From: a bacterium UBP2_UBA4780
GTDB taxonomy: Bacteria > Edwardsbacteria > AC1 > EtOH8
Direction: 5' to 3'
Assembly: GCA_002403115.1 (NCBI GenBank)
Contig: DHHE01000209.1
Coordinates: 1-18,538, forward strand
Length of the DNA stretch: 18,538 nucleotides
Positions 8,487-15,207 of the stretch are shown one piece after another. The notes beneath the pieces are model-generated. The model saw only the letters and a list, made by a program, of their open reading frames with translations, ran no database searches and was not told the origin of the DNA. The first letter of the stretch is position 1. Each line of letters starts with the position of its first letter. The position numbers and the translations under genes are program-made.

Positions 8487-11396
8487 ATGAATAACATTGA
8501 GAACGCGAAAAAGACGGTGGCCGCGCTGTGCGCCAAGTTCAGGGCGCAGTACGATGTCTTCACCGGCGGGTCCTACAACGAGACCCAGCTAAGGCGCGAG
8601 TTCCTGGACCCGTTCTTCGAGGCCCTGGGCTGGGACGTGGCCAACAAGCAGGGCCTGGCCGAGCAGTACAAGGACGTGATCCACGAGGACGCGGTCAAGG
8701 TGGGCGAGCAGACCAAGGCGCCGGATTATTCGTTCCGGGTGGGCGGAGTCCGAAAGTTCTTCGTCGAGGCCAAGAAGCCCTCGGTATCCATCAAGGACGA
8801 CGTCGGCCCGGCCTACCAGGTGCGGCGCTATGCCTGGAGCGCCAAGCTGCCGCTGTCGATCCTGACCGATTTCCAGGAGCTGGCGATCTACGACTGCCGC
8901 CTGAAACCAAACCACAAGGACAAATCCACGGCGGGCCGGACGGCCTTTTACACCTACGACCAGTACTTGGAGAAGTTCGACGAGATCTACGGCCTGTTCT
9001 CCAAGGAGGCGGTGCTAAAAGGAAATTTTGACAAGTACGCCCAAACCGACGCCAGGAAGAAAGGCACCACCGAGGTAGACAAGGAGTTCTTGAAAGACAT
9101 AGAGCATTGGCGGACGTTGCTGGCAACGAACATCGCGCTGCGGAACGCCAGACTATCCCATGAAGAATTGAACTATTCGGTCCAGACCATCATTGACCGG
9201 ATAATCTTCCTGCGCATCTGCGAGGACCGGGGGCTGGAGAACGCGGAATCGTTGAAGGAAACCACCCAAGGCGCCAATGCCTACAAGAAGATAGCCCGTC
9301 TGTTCGAGTCGGCTGACGCCAAGTACAACAGCGGGCTATTCGATTTTACCAGGGATGCGATAACGCTAAAACTGCATGTCGACGACGAGGTCTTCGGGCA
9401 AATAATAAAAAGCCTGTATTACCCGTCCCCCTACGTGTTCTCGCAGATGCCGGTGGAGATACTGGGCCAGGTGTACGAGCAGTTCCTGGGAAAGGTCATC
9501 CGCCTCACCGCCGGGCACCGCGCCAAGGTGGAGGAAAAGCCCGAGGTGCGCAAGGCCGGCGGGGTGTATTACACGCCGCAGTACATCGTGGATTATATTG
9601 TAAAGAATACGGTAGGGGAATTGTTGCGGGGCAACGTAGGGGCGAACGGCCGTTCGCCCCAACAGGGGTTATCACCAAAGGAGATAGAATCCCTCAAAAT
9701 CCTCGATCCGGCCTGCGGCTCGGGCTCGTTCCTGATCGGCGCCTTCACCTATCTCCTGAACTACCACCTGGACTGGTACACGGCCAACGGGCCGGAGAAA
9801 TACCCCAAGGCGGTGTTCCGCGACGGCCGGGGGGCCTGGCGGCTGACCACCCAGGAGGCAAAGAAGATACTGCTTAACAACATCTACGGGGTGGACATAG
9901 ACAGCCAGGCGGTGGAGGTGACCAAGCTTTCGCTGCTGTTGAAGGTGCTGGAGAACGAGAGCCGGGAGGGCATAGAGCAGCAGTTGAAGATGTTCAAGGA
10001 GCGGGCATTGCCGAACATAGACGGGAACATAAAGTGCGGCAACAGCCTGATAGGGCCGGATTTTTATGATGGGGAGATGGACCTGGGGGACGAGGAGAGG
10101 AAGAAGATAAACGCGTTCGACTGGAAAAGGGAGTTCCCAGAGATCATGAAACGTGGCGGCTTCGATGTGGTGATCGGGAATCCACCATGGGGTGGTGATG
10201 TTGACAAAATAATATATTATTTACAAATGCACTATCCTGATAGCACAAAAAGTTATCGTGACACTTTTAAATTATTTATCGAAAGAGGATTAATACTAAC
10301 ACGCCAAAATGGTATTTTTAGCTTAATAATTCCCAGTGCTTTTATGATTCAACCACGTTATATTGATGTGAGAAGGCTTTTAATAAAATACAATATTAGG
10401 ATACTTTGGAATTTGGGTGATAAAGTCTTTGGGCCAAAAGTTGTTGCTCCGTGCGCTATCTTCGTAGTAATGAAAAGAGATTCTAAATCTGATAGTTTTG
10501 TTTCAATATTAGACACTTCGCAGTTAACCGATAATATAAAACGTGCTAAAGTTTCTCAAGCACCAATATATCAAAAATTACATCAATCTGTATATGAAAA
10601 GACAACGGAAGAAACCTTCACAACATTTTATAGAGAAATGGGGAAAAAAGAAGTAAAACTAGAAGAAATACTTGATTGTAAGGATTGTGGTATTAAACAT
10701 CAACGTGTTGGGTGTGGTCTGGAAGAGAAGGGAAAATCTGATCTTGCATCAAGGTTATATTATGAAGGAAAAAGAAAATCGACATTAGATAAAAAATATC
10801 TTATAGGTGCTGATTTAAATATTAATGGTTGGTATGTTGAATACTCTAATGAAAGATATTTCAAGGGTAGTTGGAAAGAAATATTAAGAAAGAATGAAAT
10901 CGTATATTTCAACGAGAAAGTGTTTGATTTACCTTTAAAAATCGTTTGGCGTCAAACTAGTGATAGAATACGTGCGGCTATAATAAAAAAATGTTGGTTT
11001 GCTAATACGCTACAGGCAGGCATTTTACTTGATAACAGATATGATTTGCGTTATATTCTTGGAATTCTTAATTCGAAATATCTTAATCATATATACTTAG
11101 AAACCGTAAAAGAGGGTGGCAGGGTGTTTCCTCAGGTAAAAATGAGTAAAGTTAGGGCATTGCCATTCCGCACCATAGATTTTGCAGATGCTATTGAAAA
11201 AACACAACATGACAAAATGAGAACGCTTGTGGAACAAATGTTAACCTTGTACAAACAATTGACGTTGTCTAAAACCCCTAATGAAAAAGAAACCATAGCA
11301 CGCCAGATATACGCCACCGATCAGCAGATAGACCGGTTGGTGTACGAGTTATACGGGTTAACTGAGGAAGAGATAAAGGTGGTGGAGGGGGGATGA
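8487..11396 (+). CDS. Single-chain restriction-modification enzyme (type IIG, Eco57I-like)
   Basis: 969-residue fusion of nuclease, adenine methyltransferase and specificity regions. The N-terminus carries a PD-(D/E)XK nuclease signature: E38 in LRREFLDPF, P79-D80, then E94-A95-K96 in FFVEAKKPS. This resembles the N-terminal nuclease of type I R and type IIG proteins. A helical linker follows, with VYYTPQYIVDYIVKNTVGEL. Methyltransferase motif I is DPACGSGSF (from D407) and motif IV is NPPW (N565-W568), typical of N6-adenine methylation. The remainder should contain the target-recognition domain, ending in a conserved-looking IDRLVYELYGLTEEEI tail. Such enzymes both methylate and cut near their site. 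An AGGAAG at 8471-8476 precedes ATG 8487. The gene lies 24 bp after livM. Its 3' half is much more AT-rich than its 5' half, and a palindromic repeat is inserted in frame at 9636-9660. The target sequence is unknown. Confidence 0.9.
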   Translation: MNNIENAKKTVAALCAKFRAQYDVFTGGSYNETQLRREFLDPFFEALGWDVANKQGLAEQYKDVIHEDAVKVGEQTKAPDYSFRVGGVRKFFVEAKKPSVSIKDDVGPAYQVRRYAWSAKLPLSILTDFQELAIYDCRLKPNHKDKSTAGRTAFYTYDQYLEKFDEIYGLFSKEAVLKGNFDKYAQTDARKKGTTEVDKEFLKDIEHWRTLLATNIALRNARLSHEELNYSVQTIIDRIIFLRICEDRGLENAESLKETTQGANAYKKIARLFESADAKYNSGLFDFTRDAITLKLHVDDEVFGQIIKSLYYPSPYVFSQMPVEILGQVYEQFLGKVIRLTAGHRAKVEEKPEVRKAGGVYYTPQYIVDYIVKNTVGELLRGNVGANGRSPQQGLSPKEIESLKILDPACGSGSFLIGAFTYLLNYHLDWYTANGPEKYPKAVFRDGRGAWRLTTQEAKKILLNNIYGVDIDSQAVEVTKLSLLLKVLENESREGIEQQLKMFKERALPNIDGNIKCGNSLIGPDFYDGEMDLGDEERKKINAFDWKREFPEIMKRGGFDVVIGNPPWGGDVDKIIYYLQMHYPDSTKSYRDTFKLFIERGLILTRQNGIFSLIIPSAFMIQPRYIDVRRLLIKYNIRILWNLGDKVFGPKVVAPCAIFVVMKRDSKSDSFVSILDTSQLTDNIKRAKVSQAPIYQKLHQSVYEKTTEETFTTFYREMGKKEVKLEEILDCKDCGIKHQRVGCGLEEKGKSDLASRLYYEGKRKSTLDKKYLIGADLNINGWYVEYSNERYFKGSWKEILRKNEIVYFNEKVFDLPLKIVWRQTSDRIRAAIIKKCWFANTLQAGILLDNRYDLRYILGILNSKYLNHIYLETVKEGGRVFPQVKMSKVRALPFRTIDFADAIEKTQHDKMRTLVEQMLTLYKQLTLSKTPNEKETIARQIYATDQQIDRLVYELYGLTEEEIKVVEGG
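9636..9660. repeat. GTAGGGGCG-type palindrome inserted in frame in the restriction gene
   Basis: After GTA, bases 9639-9660 form a perfect 22-bp palindrome with half-site GGGGCGAACGG. It encodes part of a glycine- and asparagine-rich stretch (NVGANGRSPQQG) in the linker just before methyltransferase motif I, where an insertion would be tolerated. The same GTAGGGGCG arm recurs in the transposase gene at 12386-12431. A second small hairpin, GTTGC-ggg-GCAAC, lies directly upstream at 9623-9635. Confidence 0.8.
10182..11290 (+). other. AT-rich specificity segment of the restriction enzyme gene (probable recombined module)
   Basis: Immediately after the NPPW codons the sequence changes from GC-rich, host-like codon choice to strongly AT-rich codons (TTA, ATA, AAA, AAT). 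It returns to GC-richer sequence near 11290, shortly before the conserved tail. The segment spans the end of the methyltransferase core and the region where the target-recognition domain is expected. The edges coincide with conserved motifs, as expected for exchange by homologous recombination between flanking conserved blocks. Composition change is seen directly; module exchange is inferred. Confidence 0.65.
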
Positions 11397-12082
11397 AATC
11401 AACTAACCATAAAACGAAATCAGAAGAATTGTTCGAGAGGTTTTGCGATGAGAATTCGATACGTTATCTAAGGATAGGCACAAAACCCAAAAACGGACTT
11501 AAAACACCCGATTACGAAGTGCAATTGATGGGGCATAATGTGATCGTTGAAGTCAAGCAATTCAATCCGAACAAAGAAGACAAGAAGCTTATAGATAATT
11601 TTTTAAAGAAAGGCAGCACGGGCATTCATGGCGATGAGCCAGGAAAGCGGACAAGAAAGGCTATCGAGGATGCAATGCCCCAGTTGCGCCAACTGGCAAA
11701 AGGGGTATACCCGGCATTATTGGTTTTATTTGATAATATTCCATGTCTGCGTTTCAACAAACCAACAGAAAGTTATAATATCAAGACAGCCATGCATGGC
11801 CTGGAATGCGTGAAAATAGGTTTTCAAAGGGACGGTATGTCGCCACCAGTTGTTATTGATAGAGGACGCGGGGGTAAACGCAAGGTTGATCCCGGGCACA
11901 ATACAACCCTGAGTGCAATCATGACGATGGAAGAAAACGGGAATAGAATAATTGCCCGCTGCTACCATAACCCATACGCTTCTATTAAAATTGCCCCAGA
12001 GTGGATAAGAAATGAAAATACAAGACATTACAGATTGGGTGCAAAACAACGCATTGAATTTCAGGAGTGGATAGAGATTTAA
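11393..12082 (+). CDS. PD-(D/E)XK nuclease-like protein coupled to the restriction enzyme
   Basis: 229 residues, starting at an ATGA overlap with the stop of the restriction gene, so translation is probably coupled. The N-terminal 60 residues contain a full candidate PD-(D/E)XK core: E11 in an opening helix, P39-D40 in LKTPDYEVQL, and E53-V54-K55 in NVIVEVKQF. This is the pattern of restriction and repair nucleases. The middle has LYPALLVLFDN-like beta structure (VYPALLVLFDNI), and the C-terminus (HNPYASIKIAP) is not recognised. There is no signal peptide or membrane helix. Base composition is intermediate, less GC-rich than the liv genes. I do not recognise a named family. Possible roles are an accessory nuclease, a subunit that helps the type IIG enzyme cut, or an independent restriction enzyme. 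The nuclease assignment is by motif spacing only. Confidence 0.62.
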   Translation: MKSTNHKTKSEELFERFCDENSIRYLRIGTKPKNGLKTPDYEVQLMGHNVIVEVKQFNPNKEDKKLIDNFLKKGSTGIHGDEPGKRTRKAIEDAMPQLRQLAKGVYPALLVLFDNIPCLRFNKPTESYNIKTAMHGLECVKIGFQRDGMSPPVVIDRGRGGKRKVDPGHNTTLSAIMTMEENGNRIIARCYHNPYASIKIAPEWIRNENTRHYRLGAKQRIEFQEWIEI

Positions 12083-12085
12083 CCC

Positions 12086-12679
12086 GTGTCTTACAATAAA
12101 TCCAAGAACCACCGCCGTTCCATCCGCCTGCCGGATTACGATTATTCCAGCGAGGGCCTGTATTACGTGACCATTTGCACCCAGGACCGATTGTGTCTGT
12201 TCGGTGAGGTCATTGGCGGCCAAATGACGTTGAACGCCTGCGGCGAGATCGTGAAACAGGAATTGTTGCGGACCCCGGAGATCCGCCGGGAGATCACGTT
12301 GGACGAATGGGTGATCATGCCCAACCATATCCATGCCATTGTGGCAATCAACGAAACGGAACACGACACGGCGACCGGCCATGCGGTAGGGGCGACCGGC
12401 CATGTAGGGGCGCATGGCCATGCGCCCCTACGGGAACGCCGTTTTGTCCGCAAACCCAAATCATTGTCGTCATTTATCGCCGGGTTCAAATCGGCGGTCA
12501 CCGTTCACATCAACCAATTGCGGCAAACACCGGGCAATCCCGTCTGGCAACGCAATTATTGGGAACACATCATCCGCAACGGGGAATCGTACGATAAAAT
12601 CAAACGATACGTCATTGAAAATCCGATGAATTGGACGCACGACGAGGAGAATCCCCATAAAACCAAAACGAAAAATTGA
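12086..12679 (+). CDS. REP-associated tyrosine transposase (Y1/HUH, TnpA_REP-like)
   Basis: 197 residues with the typical opening NHRRSIRLPDYDYSSEGLYYVTICTQDR. The HUH motif is PNHIHAIV (H81, H83), and a C-terminal region with NYWEHIIRNGESYDKIKRYV follows. There Y169 is the likely DNA-linking tyrosine, by analogy to the ESY/KDY position in E. coli TnpA_REP. These single-strand nucleases act on REP palindromes. The GTG start at 12086 fits the family N-terminus and lies three bases after the upstream stop. Between the HUH motif and the catalytic tyrosine, residues about 96-115 (TGHAVGATGHVGAHGHAPLR) are encoded by tandem repeat units and a palindrome (12371-12431). This expansion is absent from ordinary family members as I know them. 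Both active-site motifs are intact, so the protein may still be active. Confidence 0.88.
   Translation: MSYNKSKNHRRSIRLPDYDYSSEGLYYVTICTQDRLCLFGEVIGGQMTLNACGEIVKQELLRTPEIRREITLDEWVIMPNHIHAIVAINETEHDTATGHAVGATGHVGAHGHAPLRERRFVRKPKSLSSFIAGFKSAVTVHINQLRQTPGNPVWQRNYWEHIIRNGESYDKIKRYVIENPMNWTHDEENPHKTKTKN
12371..12431. repeat. Tandem units plus 28-bp palindrome inside the transposase gene
   Basis: GCGACCGGCCATG occurs at 12371-12383 and again at 12392-12404, and a diverged third unit (GCGCATGGCCATG) lies at 12410-12422. GTAGGGGCG-type arms are interspersed. Bases 12404-12431 form a perfect 28-bp palindrome with half-site GTAGGGGCGCATGG. The arm is shared with the palindrome at 9636-9660. The insertion keeps the transposase reading frame open. 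Confidence 0.85.
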
Positions 12680-12688
12680 ATAAATGCC

Positions 12689-13306
12689 ATGGGCTGGCTG
12701 GAGGAGAAGGTTCTTAAATGGAAGGCCGCCATCGACGCCCGGGCCGGGGCCGGCCGGGGAGAGACGGTGGCGGACGGATGGCGGGAGGCCGGCGACGATC
12801 CGGTGAAACTGGCCGGCTGGACGGCCCGGGCCATGGAGCGGCTGGAGAGGCTGGTCCCGGACGCCGCCGGGCGCCGGGAGATCATGCTCGACCGGTCCTG
12901 CGTCTTCACCGAGGAGTTCGGTGACGAGAGAATCCTGGCCCTCAGGAAAATATACAAGGATACCGGCAACGTGGAGACTGTGCTGCAGGCCATGCGCCAG
13001 GACCGGGAGCGTTTCGGGCAACCCTTCCTAGAGGATGGATCGATAATAGAAATACGCCAACCCAGGGACAAGGAAGCATACGCCAAGGCGACCAATGACT
13101 ACGAGCGCCAGATGTCAGCCTGTTTCTGTCCGCTGTCCCGCGCCTCTCGAACCCGGCTCCCGCTGGAATATTGCTGTTGCAGCGCCGGGTGGTACCGGGG
13201 GATATACCAGGGGATCTTCCAGAAGAGGGCCGAGGTCACGGTGGAGAAGTCCCTGTTGAACGGGGACGGCAGCTGCCGGTTCTCCATCAAGTTCCGGGAC
13301 GGATGA
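12689..13306 (+). CDS. Cys-rich protein of unknown function (resembles DUF6144/ATC hydrolase-like C-terminus)
   Basis: 205 residues, soluble, no signal peptide. The N-terminal half is helical and charged. The C-terminal 65 residues are distinctive: C145 and C147 in SACFCPLSR, three consecutive cysteines C162-C164 in EYCCCSAGWYRGIYQGIF, then a KRAEVTVEKSLLNGDGSCRF ending with C196. This layout recalls small-molecule or metal-binding families such as DUF6144 and L-2-amino-thiazoline-4-carboxylate hydrolase-like proteins, from memory and unverified. It may bind a metal or perform thiol chemistry. Base composition is GC-rich like the host, unlike the preceding two genes. It starts ten bases after the transposase gene with no clear ribosome site, and the inverted-repeat element begins directly after its stop codon. 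No pathway link to its neighbours is visible. Confidence 0.5.
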   Translation: MGWLEEKVLKWKAAIDARAGAGRGETVADGWREAGDDPVKLAGWTARAMERLERLVPDAAGRREIMLDRSCVFTEEFGDERILALRKIYKDTGNVETVLQAMRQDRERFGQPFLEDGSIIEIRQPRDKEAYAKATNDYERQMSACFCPLSRASRTRLPLEYCCCSAGWYRGIYQGIFQKRAEVTVEKSLLNGDGSCRFSIKFRDG

Positions 13307-13499
13307 TTACCGGCATGCGGTCATCTCAAATCGGCCGGTTGTCGAGTGTCCGCCTGGTCTCGATACAGCCGCGCATCGAGTAGAACCGCAAGTCGGTTCG
13401 TATCGAGATGGCGGCTACTCGACCATCGGCGGACGCACTTGTGCTGAACGCAGTTGAAGCGTCGAGACCCCGGCCGGCTTGATGACCGCATGCCGGTAA
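13307..13499. mobile_element. 193-bp MITE-like element with 19-bp perfect terminal inverted repeats
   Basis: The left end TTACCGGCATGCGGTCATC (13307-13325) is the exact reverse complement of 13481-13499. CGGCCGG blocks just inside both ends extend the symmetry. Inside lie a GTCCGCC/GGCGGAC stem (13348-13354 with 13428-13434) enclosing three small hairpins: 13359-13380, 13384-13398 and 13403-13422. A GCACTTGTGC hairpin lies outside it at 13435-13444. A 9-bp inverted pair, 13358-13366 with 13400-13408, gives an alternative fold. It encodes no protein and fills almost all of the gap between 13306 and livG. No target duplication is evident. It could be a MITE, a large REP/BIME-type unit, or a structured RNA or terminator. 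Confidence 0.7.
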
Positions 13500-13525
13500 A
13501 AAAGCCATAGCATAGCTATTCCGCA

Positions 13526-14293
13526 ATGCTTTTAACAGCGTCCAAGATCACCAAGCACTTCGGGGGGCTGCGGGCCCTGCGCGGCATCTCCTTCGGCATC
13601 GAGCCGGGGCAGATCTTCGGTCTGATCGGCCCCAACGGCGCCGGCAAGACGACCCTGTTCAACTGCCTGACCGGGGTCTATCGGCCGACGTCGGGAAGGT
13701 TCGCCTTCGACGGGCGGGACATAACCGGGCGCTCCGAGGTGGAGGTGGCCAGGAGCGGCATCGCCCGCACTTTCCAGAACATCCGGCTTTTCAGGGAGAT
13801 GACGGCGCTGGAGAACGTCATGGTGGGTCGGCACCCCAGGACCCGGGCCGGGCTGTGGGGGGCGGTCGTCAGGCCCCGGCAGGCCGTGGCCGAGGAGAGG
13901 GACATCGTCCGCCGCTCCCGGGAGCTGCTCGAATTACTGGGCATCGGCCAGTGGGCCGACTCCCTGGCCAAGAACCTTCCCTACGGCCTGCAGCGGAGGC
14001 TGGAGATCGCCCGGGCCCTGGCCACCGATCCCATACTGCTGTGCCTGGACGAGCCGGCGGCCGGCATGAACCCAAAAGAGGTGGTCGACCTGATGGCCCT
14101 GATCCGCGCCATTCGCGACAGGGGCATATCGGTCCTTCTGATCGAGCACCACATGAGGGTGGTGATGGGCATCTGCGACCGGGTGCTGGTGCTGGACGGC
14201 GGGGAGTTCCTGGCCGAGGGGAGGCCGGAGGAGGTGCAGGGCGATCCCCGGGTGATCGAGGCCTATTTGGGAAAGAGCCCGGTGACGGCATGA
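13526..14293 (+). CDS. livG: Branched-chain amino acid ABC transporter ATPase LivG
   Basis: 255-residue cytoplasmic ATPase. Walker A is GPNGAGKT at residues 35-42. The LivG-specific stretch GIARTFQNIRLFREMTALENVMVGRH follows. The signature region is LPYGLQRRLEIARAL, Walker B is LLCLDEPAAGMNP, and the switch His lies in LIEHHMRVVMGI. It powers the LivHM channel together with LivF. The ATG at 13526 fits the family N-terminus (LLTASKITKHFGGLRAL), though no Shine-Dalgarno is visible. The start lies 26 bp after the inverted-repeat element. In usual liv operons it directly follows livM; here it is separated from livM by the restriction/transposase block and may need its own promoter or read-through. 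Confidence 0.95.
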   Translation: MLLTASKITKHFGGLRALRGISFGIEPGQIFGLIGPNGAGKTTLFNCLTGVYRPTSGRFAFDGRDITGRSEVEVARSGIARTFQNIRLFREMTALENVMVGRHPRTRAGLWGAVVRPRQAVAEERDIVRRSRELLELLGIGQWADSLAKNLPYGLQRRLEIARALATDPILLCLDEPAAGMNPKEVVDLMALIRAIRDRGISVLLIEHHMRVVMGICDRVLVLDGGEFLAEGRPEEVQGDPRVIEAYLGKSPVTA

Positions 14294-15018
14294 ACCCCAG
14301 TCAGGACGCGGCCATGATGAAGGTGGACGGCCTTCACGCATCATACGGCAACCTGGAGGCGCTCCACGGCATATCGATACAGGTGAGCCGGGGCGAGATC
14401 GTGGCCCTGCTGGGCGCCAACGGCGCCGGCAAGACCACCGCCATCTCGGCCGTCTCCGGCCTGCTGAAGGCCTCGGCCGGCAGCGTCTGTTTCGAGGGAA
14501 AGGACATAACCAATATGGGACCGGACCGCATCGTGGGTCTGGGGCTGGTCCAGGTGCCCGAGGGGCGGCGCATTTTCCCCAAGCTGACCGTGCTGGAGAA
14601 CCTTGACCTGGGGGCATACCTTGTCAAAGGCAAAAAGGAAAAGGTCAAAGGAGTGGAGAAGGCCTTCGCCATGTTCCCCAGGCTGGCGGAGAGGAGGAAC
14701 CAGCTGGGGGGGACCCTCTCCGGCGGCGAGCAGCAGATGCTGGCCATCGCCCGGGGCCTGATGTCGGAGCCGAAAATGCTCCTTTTGGACGAGCCCAGCC
14801 TGGGCCTGGCGCCGATAGTGGTCGACAGGATATTCGAGATCATCGAGGGGATCCGGGCCTCAGGCACCACCGTCCTGCTGGTGGAGCAGAACGCCCAGCG
14901 CAGTCTGGAGATCGCCGACCGGGGGTACATCCTGGAGACCGGGAACGTCATCATGGAGGACAGCGGCCGGGCGCTGCTGGAAAACCCAAAAGTGCAGGCC
15001 AGCTACCTGGGGGCGTGA
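14290..15018 (+). CDS. livF: Branched-chain amino acid ABC transporter ATPase LivF
   Basis: 242 residues from ATG 14290, which overlaps the livG stop in an ATGA. The frame is open further upstream inside livG, but only this part is LivF-like. Walker A is GANGAGKT (residues 42-49), Q-loop VQVPEGRRIFPKLTVLENL, signature LSGGEQQMLAIARGL, Walker B MLLLDEPSLGLAP, and H-loop region LLVEQNAQRSLEIADRGYIL with the LivF-type Gln/Asn in place of the usual His. It is the second ATPase of the LIV transporter. The C-terminus ASYLGA is the normal family end. The gene is followed by repeat-derived sequence and a hairpin terminator at 15173-15201. Confidence 0.95.
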   Translation: MNPSQDAAMMKVDGLHASYGNLEALHGISIQVSRGEIVALLGANGAGKTTAISAVSGLLKASAGSVCFEGKDITNMGPDRIVGLGLVQVPEGRRIFPKLTVLENLDLGAYLVKGKKEKVKGVEKAFAMFPRLAERRNQLGGTLSGGEQQMLAIARGLMSEPKMLLLDEPSLGLAPIVVDRIFEIIEGIRASGTTVLLVEQNAQRSLEIADRGYILETGNVIMEDSGRALLENPKVQASYLGA

Positions 15019-15034
15019 ACAACTAACAACGAAT

Positions 15035-15156
15035 GTCATCCCGGGATGCCTTTCGCGCCTGGCTGGCTGAGGGATGGTTCGAGGAACAAGCGCACCCTAC
15101 AGCCGGAAAGTCACGGAGCCCGTCCTTCGGCGGGCTCAGGACAAGCCTCAGGGTGG
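15035..15156. repeat. Dispersed-repeat remnants between livF and the S51 peptidase gene
   Basis: GTCATCCCGGGATGCC at 15035, running to a GAGGGATG near 15077, resembles the GTCATCC...AAGGAT half of the array at 17922-18478. A second fragment at about 15122-15156 (GTCCTTCGGCGGGCTCAGG and following bases) is similar in style to the tail of such repeats. No gene is supported in 15019-15207. Confidence 0.55.
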
Positions 15157-15172
15157 CAAAAAGAGTTATGAG

Positions 15173-15201
15173 CGGCGGCCGGGCGACCGGCCGCCGGTTT
15201 T
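15173..15201 (+). terminator. Hairpin terminator after livF, abutting the next start codon
   Basis: CGGCGGCCGG (15173-15182) pairs perfectly with CCGGCCGCCG (15187-15196) around a GCGA loop. After one more G it is followed by TTTT (15198-15201). This is an intrinsic-terminator layout, though the U tract is short. It ends six bases before the ATG of the S51 peptidase gene and leaves no room for a normal ribosome site there. Confidence 0.6.
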
Positions 15202-15207
15202 ACGAGC

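Noticed and set aside
8487..11396. BREX PglX or type I HsdM/HsdR
   Set aside because: No helicase motifs, no separate specificity subunit and no BREX partner genes; a nuclease core fused to Eco57I-like methyltransferase motifs fits type IIG better.
13855..14289. Upstream extension of the livF frame inside livG
   Set aside because: Not LivF-like; LivF starts at the ATGA overlap at 14290.
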